DNA from: an uncultured Erythrobacteraceae bacterium
Lineage (GTDB): Bacteria; Pseudomonadota; Alphaproteobacteria; Sphingomonadales; Sphingomonadaceae
DNA length: 7,866 nucleotides
Reading direction: 5' to 3'
Assembly: GCA_950071875.1 (NCBI GenBank)
Contig: CATMNW010000102.1
Span: forward strand, 1-7,866
This document shows, one piece after another, positions 1 to 5,084 of this stretch. Every line of letters begins with the position of its first letter. Position 1 is the first letter of the stretch. The position numbers were made by a program, and so were the translations under genes. The notes below the pieces were generated by a model, which was given only the letters and a program-made list of their open reading frames with translations, searched no databases and was not told the DNA's origin.

Positions 1-599
1 GCGGGGGATACGGTGGCGGTTGCAATCGCGGTGGCGGTTTCGGCGGCGGCAATCGCGGCGGTGGCGGCGGTGGCGGTGGCTTCAACCGCATGCCCGCACA
101 GGTCGTCGGCACGGGCAAGGGAACCGTAAAATTTTTCAACGGCCAGAAGGGCTTCGGTTTCATCCAGCAGGATGGCGGCGGTGAGGACGTGTTCGTGCAC
201 ATCAGCGCTGTCGAACGTGCCGGCCTCGAAGGTCTCGCCGAAGGCCAGGAACTCGAATTCAACCTGGTCGATCGCGGCGGCAAGGTGTCGGCGCAGGATC
301 TCCAGGTCGTTGGCGATGTGATTCCGGTCGAATCCCGTGGCGGCGGCGAGCGTGAAGCGGCTCCGCGTCGCGAACTCACCGGCGAGAAGGCGACCGGGAC
401 GGTCAAGTTCTTCAATGCGATGAAGGGCTTTGGCTTCCTTACCCGCGAAGACGGCCAGCCTGACGCCTTTGTTCACATCAGCGCGGTCGAGCGTTCGGGC
501 CTCGCCGGGATCAACGAAGGCGAGCGGTACGAATTCGATCTCGAAGTCGACCGACGCGGCAAGTACTCGGCGGTCAACCTCGTTCCTGTACAGGACTGA
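1..599 (+). CDS. Double cold-shock-domain protein with Gly-rich N-terminus (5' partial)
   Basis: Predicted cytoplasmic single-stranded nucleic-acid-binding protein of the CspA/Y-box type, probably an RNA chaperone. The frame is open from position 3, so the gene starts before the window. An internal ATG at 90 is not a convincing start, because the preceding 29 codons encode a Gly/Asn/Arg-rich segment in the same frame and no Shine-Dalgarno sequence precedes it. Counting from that ATG, cold-shock domain 1 spans about residues 9-74, with RNP1 KGFGFI (20-25) and RNP2 VFVHIS (34-39). Domain 2 spans about 102-167, with KGFGFL (112-117) and AFVHIS (126-131). A charged linker rich in Gly, Arg and Glu (about 81-100) separates them. 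Both domains have KFFN where many CspA proteins have KWFN, so an aromatic residue is kept. Two-domain cold-shock proteins are common in Alphaproteobacteria. The UUCG hairpin downstream probably ends the transcript. Confidence 0.93.
   Translation, partial: GGYGGGCNRGGGFGGGNRGGGGGGGGFNRMPAQVVGTGKGTVKFFNGQKGFGFIQQDGGGEDVFVHISAVERAGLEGLAEGQELEFNLVDRGGKVSAQDLQVVGDVIPVESRGGGEREAAPRRELTGEKATGTVKFFNAMKGFGFLTREDGQPDAFVHISAVERSGLAGINEGERYEFDLEVDRRGKYSAVNLVPVQD
3..89 (+). repeat. Gly-rich (GGC/GGT)n low-complexity coding tract
   Basis: Twenty-nine in-frame codons upstream of the first cold-shock domain are almost entirely GGC or GGT. They are punctuated by Asn-Arg pairs (codons at 24-29, 51-56 and 84-89), one Tyr, one Cys and two Phe. 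The unit GGGNR followed by GGG and Phe recurs imperfectly. The protein segment resembles RGG-type RNA-binding low-complexity tails, with NR-GGG spacing. The triplet composition could favour in-frame length change between strains; this is inference. Confidence 0.8.
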
Positions 600-622
600 G
601 GGCAGGCAGCCAGCCTTCGGGT

Positions 623-651
623 TTGACCCCGCAGGCACGCTGCAATAGATC
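623..651 (+). promoter_or_regulatory. Possible sigma-70-type promoter for argD
   Basis: TTGACC (623-628) matches five of six bases of the -35 consensus. It is followed after exactly 17 bases by TAGATC (646-651), which is a poor -10 match (three of six). Only about 40 bases separate the downstream terminator from the argD start, with no better promoter among them. A promoter here would place the start of transcription near 658, just ahead of the hairpin at 664-699, which would then lie in the argD leader. The call rests on spacing and the -35 match alone. Confidence 0.25.
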
Positions 652-663
652 GCTGGCAAACAC

Positions 664-699
664 GCAGATGGCGGTTCTTCGGGGCCGCCATTTGTCTTT
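664..699 (+). terminator. Intrinsic terminator with UUCG tetraloop after the cold-shock gene
   Basis: Positions 668-677 pair with 682-691 to form a continuous 10-bp stem with two G-U pairs, closed by the stable cUUCGg tetraloop (677-682). The stem can extend outward with weaker pairs to about 664 and 695. The 3' arm is followed by a T-rich run from 691 to 699. It lies 65 bases beyond the cold-shock stop codon and ahead of argD, as expected for a terminator separating the two. Confidence 0.85.
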
Positions 700-741
700 C
701 CAACCGAATCGCACCCGGCAAGAGGTGCTGCAGGAGAACCC

Positions 742-1929
742 ATGTCGATTTCGCCGCTGATGCCCGTCTATCCCCGCTGCGGGGTCCGCCCGGTAAAGGG
801 TGAGCATTGCCACCTGATCGACGAAGACGGCACGCGCTATCTCGATTTCGCAAGCGGGATCGCGGTCAATCTGCTGGGGCACAGCCATGCAGGCCTGATC
901 GGGGCCATCCAGCGTCAGGCCGAAACGCTGATGCATGTCTCCAACCTTTACGGCAGCCCGCAGGGCGAAGAGCTTGCCCAGAAGCTCGTCGACAATACCT
1001 TTGCTGACACCGTGTTCTTTACCAACTCGGGCGCCGAGGCAGTGGAAACCGCAATCAAGACGGCGCGCGCTTACCACCAGCACGAAGGCGGCGATACCAA
1101 TCGCACCGAGCTCATCACCTTCACGAATGCCTTCCATGGCCGCACGATGGCGACCATCAGCGCATCGAATCAGGAAAAGATGCACAAGGGGTTCATGCCC
1201 TTGCTTGCCGGCTTCCAGTATGCCGAATTCGACAATCTGGAACATGCGAAGTCGCTGATGAGTGACAAGACGGCCGGCTTCCTGGTCGAACCGATCCAGG
1301 GGGAAGGCGGCATCCGTCCGGGCAGCGAAGAATTCATTCACGGCCTGCGAAAGCTGGCCGATGAGAACGACCTGATGCTGGTGTTCGACGAAGTCCAATG
1401 CGGCGTTGCGCGTACCGGCAAGCTCTATGCCTACGAGCACTACGGTATCGAACCCGACATCATGGCAAGCGCGAAGGGCATCGGAGGGGGCTTCCCCCTC
1501 GGCGCGTGCCTTGCCACCGAAAAAGCCGCCCGGGGCATGGTTTTCGGGACGCATGGGTCGACCTACGGCGGCAACCCGCTGGCAATGGCGGCCGGCATGG
1601 CCGTTATGGATGCCGTCGCTACCGACGAATTTCTTGCAGAAGTGACCGAGAAGGGTGACCGTCTGCGCGCCAGGCTGGAACAGTTCATCGGCAACTACCC
1701 CGACCTGTTCGATTTCGTTCGTGGCAAGGGGCTGATGCTGGGCATTAGGATGAAGGTCGAAAGCCGTCCGTTCTTCGTCCATCTCCGCGACAATCATCAA
1801 TTGCTGACTGTCGCCGCGGGCGACCAGACACTTCGCGTCCTGCCGCCGCTGGTTGCAGGTGATGCAGAGTTCGACGAGTTTTTCGACAAACTGTCCGCTG
1901 GCGCTGCCAGCTTCGCACCTAGCAATTAA
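742..1929 (+). CDS. argD: Acetylornithine aminotransferase
   Basis: Class-III PLP-dependent aminotransferase (395 aa) that converts N-acetylglutamate semialdehyde to N2-acetylornithine in cytoplasmic arginine synthesis. Many ArgD enzymes also act on succinyl-diaminopimelate, so a second role in lysine synthesis is possible. Visible signatures are the phosphate-binding NSGAEA (95-100), the FDEVQ cofactor motif with Asp216 and Gln219, the Schiff-base Lys245 in ASAKGIGGGFPLGA, and HGSTYGGNP starting at 271. The length is typical of the family. The ATG at 742 is preceded by AGGAG (732-736) with a 5-base spacer. argF follows after 13 bases, and its ribosome-binding site overlaps the argD stop codon, which indicates an operon. 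Other class-III aminotransferases (ornithine, GABA) are less likely given the argF neighbour. Confidence 0.95.
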   Translation: MSISPLMPVYPRCGVRPVKGEHCHLIDEDGTRYLDFASGIAVNLLGHSHAGLIGAIQRQAETLMHVSNLYGSPQGEELAQKLVDNTFADTVFFTNSGAEAVETAIKTARAYHQHEGGDTNRTELITFTNAFHGRTMATISASNQEKMHKGFMPLLAGFQYAEFDNLEHAKSLMSDKTAGFLVEPIQGEGGIRPGSEEFIHGLRKLADENDLMLVFDEVQCGVARTGKLYAYEHYGIEPDIMASAKGIGGGFPLGACLATEKAARGMVFGTHGSTYGGNPLAMAAGMAVMDAVATDEFLAEVTEKGDRLRARLEQFIGNYPDLFDFVRGKGLMLGIRMKVESRPFFVHLRDNHQLLTVAAGDQTLRVLPPLVAGDAEFDEFFDKLSAGAASFAPSN

Positions 1930-1942
1930 GGAGACCTGGATC

Positions 1943-2866
1943 ATGCGGCACTTCCTCGACCTTACCGACGCAAGCGGGGACGCGATTGCCGCCATGATCA
2001 ACAATGCACAGGATCGCAAGGCGGCGCGGGCAGGATGGCCGAAGGGCAAGGCCGATGCCGATGCTCCGCTTGCCGGGCATGTGCTGGGCATGATCTTCGA
2101 AAAGAATTCCACCCGTACGCGGGTCAGCTTCGACATGGCCATGCGCCAGCTCGGCGGATCGGCGCTGATCCTCGATTCCGGGACCAGCCAGCTAGGTCGC
2201 GGCGAAAGCATCGCCGATACCGCGCGCGTCCTCAGCCGTATGGTGGACGCAATAATGCTGCGCACGGACGATCATGAAAAAGCGACGGAAATGGCGCGCC
2301 ACGCGACCGTCCCGGTTATCAATGGCCTTACCGACCGGTCGCACCCATGCCAGATCGTGGCCGACCTTCTGACTGTTATCGAACATGGCAAGACACTGCC
2401 GGGCCTGGAATTGGCATGGCTGGGGGACGGGAACAATGTCCTGCATTCCATACTGGAGGCTGCAGGCTTGATGAAGTTCAACGTGCGCATCGGTACGCCG
2501 AAGGGTTATGAACCCGAAGCGGAATTTATCGATTTGGCTCGCAAGGGCGGAGCGCTAGTCACGCTGACAAACGACGCTCGCGAAGCAGTTGCCGGGGCAG
2601 ATATCGTGGTCACCGACACTTGGGTTTCGATGGGTCAGGAGCATGTCGACGAGAAGCTCTCGGCAATGGCGCCGTTCCAGGTATCGGAAGAGCTCATGAG
2701 TGCGGCCAGGCCCGATGCAAAATTCCTCCACTGCCTCCCGGCCCATGTGGGCGAAGAGGTCACGGAAGAGGTGTTCGAGGGCGACCGGTCGGTGGTGTTC
2801 GATGAGGCCGAGAACCGCATCCATGCGCAGAAATCGGTCCTGCTCTGGTGTTTCGGCAAATTGTAA
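1943..2866 (+). CDS. argF: Ornithine carbamoyltransferase
   Basis: Anabolic ornithine carbamoyltransferase (307 aa): carbamoyl phosphate plus ornithine gives citrulline. The N-terminal domain carries the carbamoyl-phosphate loop STRTR (56-60) and HPCQ (134-137). The C-terminal domain carries GDGNN (161-165), the SMGQE ornithine-side loop (229-233) and the catalytic-cysteine motif HCLP (263-266, Cys264). The frame stays open 90 bases upstream to an ATG inside argD. The ATG at 1943 is chosen because TAAGGAG (1927-1933) precedes it at a good distance and MRHFLDLTD is the usual ArgF N-terminus. The Shine-Dalgarno shares bases with the argD stop, so translation of the two is probably coupled. A biosynthetic role fits the argD neighbour better than a catabolic ArcB role. 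Confidence 0.96.
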   Translation: MRHFLDLTDASGDAIAAMINNAQDRKAARAGWPKGKADADAPLAGHVLGMIFEKNSTRTRVSFDMAMRQLGGSALILDSGTSQLGRGESIADTARVLSRMVDAIMLRTDDHEKATEMARHATVPVINGLTDRSHPCQIVADLLTVIEHGKTLPGLELAWLGDGNNVLHSILEAAGLMKFNVRIGTPKGYEPEAEFIDLARKGGALVTLTNDAREAVAGADIVVTDTWVSMGQEHVDEKLSAMAPFQVSEELMSAARPDAKFLHCLPAHVGEEVTEEVFEGDRSVVFDEAENRIHAQKSVLLWCFGKL

Positions 2867-2892
2867 GCGGCACGACCTTGCCCTAACAATTT

Positions 2893-2905
2893 GACCGGGG
2901 CGGTC
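2893..2905 (+). other. Small hairpin in the hslO translation-initiation region
   Basis: GACCGGGGCGGTC is a perfect inverted repeat with 5-bp arms (2893-2897 and 2901-2905) and a GGG loop. It ends four bases before the hslO ATG at 2910. The only purine-rich candidate for ribosome binding (GGGGCGG, 2897-2903) lies within it, so the fold could limit initiation. The stem is short and a chance occurrence in GC-rich DNA is quite possible. Confidence 0.3.
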
Positions 2906-2909
2906 CCAT

Positions 2910-3824
2910 ATGGCCGCGATGACCCCGAGACCAGAAAACACGACGGAAACCTATGCGGGCCAGATGCTCGCCTTCACGATCCCCTCGCGCCACGCGCGTG
3001 GGCGTGTCGTTCGGCTGGATAGCACGCTGGACGAAATTCTTGCGGCGCACGACTATCCGGCACCGATCAAGCACCTCTTGGCAGAAGCGCTGGTTCTGGC
3101 TGTCCTCATGGGCGGTCTGGTCAAGGACGACGGCTCGCAAGTGACCATGCAGGCGCAGACCGAGGCGGGAGCGGTCAGCCTGCTGGTGTGCGACTACAAG
3201 GGCGGAGAATTGCGCGGCTACGTGCAGTATGACGATGCGCTGCTTGCCGAACTGGGCGCGAACCCGTCGCTTTTCGCGCTTTTCGGCAAGGGTTATCTCG
3301 CCGTGACGTTCGACCTTGCCGGCGGCAAGGGCAGATACCAGGGGATCGTACCACTGGAAGGCGATAGCCTGTCCGAGGCTTGCGAGCGCTATTTTTACCA
3401 GTCGGAGCAAGTGCCCACGCTGATCCGGGCCGCCGTGCGCGCGGACGCGGAAGGCATCCAGGCAGCGGGTCTGTTGGTGCAGCATTTACCGGAAGGCGAA
3501 GAAGGCCGCGAACGTCTTCATGCAAAGCTCGATCATCCGGAATGGGAACACGTCGCCATTCTCGCCGGATCGTTGCGCCACGATGAGCTGCTCGACCGGG
3601 GTCTTTCACTCGAAGCCATCGTATGGCGGCTTTTTCACGAGGAAGAGGAGGTGCTCATCCTCCCATACTCGGAAATTTCGAAGGGGTGCCGCTGTTCGGT
3701 CGAGCACTATCGCGATGTACTGGCGCGCTTTCCCGAAGCCGACCGGGTGGAAATGCGGGACGAGAACGGGATCGTATTGGTCGATTGCGCTTTCTGTTCA
3801 AAGCAGTTTGGAATCGAAATCTGA
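2910..3824 (+). CDS. hslO: Redox-regulated chaperone Hsp33
   Basis: Hsp33 is a cytoplasmic holdase. It is inactive when reduced and zinc-bound, and is activated by oxidation combined with unfolding. The 304-aa product has the usual length, with an N-terminal substrate-binding and dimerisation region followed by the redox switch. The four zinc-binding cysteines are present as CRC (Cys260, Cys262) and CAFC (Cys293, Cys296), matching the family's CxC...CxxC pattern. The ATG at 2910 is used, but an in-frame ATG at 2919 is also possible and neither has a strong Shine-Dalgarno. The gene lies 43 bases after argF with no terminator visible, so cotranscription with argDF is likely; this gene order is familiar in Alphaproteobacteria. 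All catalytic and metal residues expected are present. Confidence 0.95.
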   Translation: MAAMTPRPENTTETYAGQMLAFTIPSRHARGRVVRLDSTLDEILAAHDYPAPIKHLLAEALVLAVLMGGLVKDDGSQVTMQAQTEAGAVSLLVCDYKGGELRGYVQYDDALLAELGANPSLFALFGKGYLAVTFDLAGGKGRYQGIVPLEGDSLSEACERYFYQSEQVPTLIRAAVRADAEGIQAAGLLVQHLPEGEEGRERLHAKLDHPEWEHVAILAGSLRHDELLDRGLSLEAIVWRLFHEEEEVLILPYSEISKGCRCSVEHYRDVLARFPEADRVEMRDENGIVLVDCAFCSKQFGIEI

Positions 3825-3834
3825 TCGGCGTGTC

Positions 3835-3847
3835 GTTGTTATACAAC
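3835..3847. promoter_or_regulatory. Inverted repeat, possible operator
   Basis: GTTGTTATACAAC has perfect 5-bp arms (3835-3839 and 3843-3847) around TAT. It is AT-rich in an otherwise GC-rich region and lies in the 99-base gap between hslO and the secreted-protein gene. The symmetry and AT content suit a dimeric repressor site better than a terminator, since no T-run follows. I cannot assign a regulator, and no well-spaced -35/-10 pair is evident next to it. Confidence 0.25.
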
Positions 3848-3923
3848 AGTTCATCGTAATTCTGGTGTATTGCGGACGAATCACGGGCGCGTCTGGTTCC
3901 ACGGGCGAAAGGTGAAATTCGAT

Positions 3924-4325
3924 ATGGCTCGCAAACGGGCTCTCTACCTCGCGGCGCTTTGCGCACCGCTTGCAGCACTCGCCGCTCCGGCTATTGCGCA
4001 GGCGTCTCTTGCCATGCTCGACAGCCTCGATCGTGGCGGTTGGGAAGTGCGTTACCGCGACGGCAGCGCCGTGCGCAAGGTTTGCCTTCGTACCGGGCGC
4101 GAACTCATACAGCTCAAACATGGCGACAACAGCTGCAACCGTTTCGTCGTCGAGGACGGCGCCCGCGATGTGACCGTCCAATACACATGCCGGGGCAACG
4201 GATATGGGCGCACGCACATCCGCAAGGAAACGGGGACCCTGGTGCAAATAGACAGCCAGGGAATTTCTGGCGGCAAGCCATTCCAGTTCACAGCCGAGGC
4301 ACGCCAGACCGGCAGGTGCGGCTGA
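3924..4325 (+). CDS. Small secreted protein, DUF3617-like
   Basis: Unassigned 133-aa protein predicted to be exported to the periplasm. Residues 1-27 form a classical signal peptide: a basic start (MARKR), a hydrophobic Leu/Ala core, and a cleavage site after AQA (27) or AIA (25). The mature part is about 106 aa with four cysteines (54, 71, 89, 132), which could form two disulfides. The order GGWEVRYRDG, a CL motif, a central Cys and a C-terminal RxGRC resembles DUF3617 proteins of sphingomonads, judged from memory of the pattern only. The frame is open upstream to an ATG at 3870, but the ATG at 3924 is preferred because AAAGGTGA (3908-3915) precedes it and the signal peptide begins there. 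Function is unknown. Confidence 0.8.
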   Translation: MARKRALYLAALCAPLAALAAPAIAQASLAMLDSLDRGGWEVRYRDGSAVRKVCLRTGRELIQLKHGDNSCNRFVVEDGARDVTVQYTCRGNGYGRTHIRKETGTLVQIDSQGISGGKPFQFTAEARQTGRCG

Positions 4326-4339
4326 CAGGTTCGCTTGCA

Positions 4340-4366
4340 GCCCCGCGCGCTTGCGCATAGCGGGGC
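4340..4366 (+). promoter_or_regulatory. GC hairpin covering the queC ribosome-binding site
   Basis: GCCCCGC (4340-4346) pairs with GCGGGGC (4360-4366) as a perfect 7-bp stem around a 13-base loop. The 3' arm contains GGGG (4362-4365), the only Shine-Dalgarno candidate, and the queC ATG starts four bases after the arm. No T-run follows, so this does not look like an intrinsic terminator for the preceding gene. A role in limiting queC initiation is inference. It does not resemble the known preQ1-I aptamer. Confidence 0.4.
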
Positions 4367-4369
4367 AGT

Positions 4370-5080
4370 ATGAACACCAACGCCACCTCCAGCACCGCCG
4401 TCGTCCTGCTTTCGGGCGGGCTCGATTCCATGGTTACCGCAGCCATCGCGCGAGAGCGCGGTATGGCTGTCCATGCGCTGACCATCGATTACGGGCAGCG
4501 CCATGTGCGTGAGCTCGAATCCGCCCGCGCGATCGCGGATAAGCTTGGTGTCGCACGTCATGTCGAACTGCCACTGGACCTGCGCCGTTTCGGCGGGTCG
4601 GCGCTGACGGACGATATCGAAGTGCCGAAGGATGGCGTGACTGCCGATATCCCGGTGACATACGTGCCGGCGCGGAACCTGGTTTTCCTCGCCCTGACCA
4701 CCGCGTTTGCCGAAACGGCACATTCCCGCGATATTTTCATCGGGGTCAACGCGCTCGATTATTCGGGATACCCTGATTGCCGCCCCGAATTCATCGCCAG
4801 CTTTGCCGAAACCGCGCGGTTGGGAACGAAGCAGGGCGTGGAGGGCGAGCCTTTCACGATCCATGCGCCGCTACAGCACATGACAAAGGCCGACATAGCG
4901 CGCGAATGCTACCGGCTCGATCTCGACCCTGCATGGAGCTGGTCCTGCTACGACCCGACCCCCGGGGGCGAAGCGTGCGGCGCATGCGATTCGTGCCGTC
5001 TGCGGCGAAAAGGCTTTGCCCAGGCAGGACTTGTCGATACCACCCCCTATTCGAAACAGGCACCAGATCTGATGGAGTAG
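4370..5080 (+). CDS. queC: 7-cyano-7-deazaguanine (preQ0) synthase
   Basis: ATP-dependent cytoplasmic enzyme that converts 7-carboxy-7-deazaguanine to preQ0 in synthesis of the tRNA wobble base queuosine. The 236-aa protein begins with the N-type ATP-pyrophosphatase loop SGGLDS (15-20). It ends with the zinc site Cys193, Cys203, Cys206 and Cys209 (the CGACDSC region), both diagnostic of QueC. The usual partner genes queD and queE are not in the window. Instead a short secreted-protein gene precedes it and an MFS gene follows by 4 bases. The ATG at 4370 has only a weak GGGG ribosome-binding site inside a hairpin. In some bacteria preQ0 also feeds 7-deazaguanine DNA modification, but nothing nearby suggests that here. 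Confidence 0.96.
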   Translation: MNTNATSSTAVVLLSGGLDSMVTAAIARERGMAVHALTIDYGQRHVRELESARAIADKLGVARHVELPLDLRRFGGSALTDDIEVPKDGVTADIPVTYVPARNLVFLALTTAFAETAHSRDIFIGVNALDYSGYPDCRPEFIASFAETARLGTKQGVEGEPFTIHAPLQHMTKADIARECYRLDLDPAWSWSCYDPTPGGEACGACDSCRLRRKGFAQAGLVDTTPYSKQAPDLME

Positions 5081-5084
5081 GGAA

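Noticed and set aside
90..92. ATG as the true start of the cold-shock gene
   Set aside because: The Gly-rich codons before it are in the same frame without a stop, and no Shine-Dalgarno precedes it.
1853..1942. Thirty-codon N-terminal extension of ArgF inside argD
   Set aside because: The extension has no family similarity and the ATG at 1943 has a strong ribosome-binding site and the usual ArgF N-terminus.
574..2265. 563-codon open frame on the minus strand opposite argD and the start of argF
   Set aside because: It mirrors well-supported genes with all catalytic motifs on the plus strand. GC-rich coding DNA often leaves an antisense frame open, and its translation shows no recognisable domain.
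3798..4358. 186-codon minus-strand open frame over the hslO-secreted protein gap
   Set aside because: No ribosome-binding site or domain is seen, and the plus-strand frame has a signal peptide and good start region.
4340..4366. Intrinsic terminator for the secreted-protein gene
   Set aside because: The stem has no T-run after it and ends at the queC start codon, so a terminator role is unlikely.
4052..4864. 270-codon minus-strand open frame opposite the secreted-protein gene and queC
   Set aside because: It crosses two supported genes and the intergenic hairpin, shows no family signature, and is explained by the codon bias of the genes opposite.
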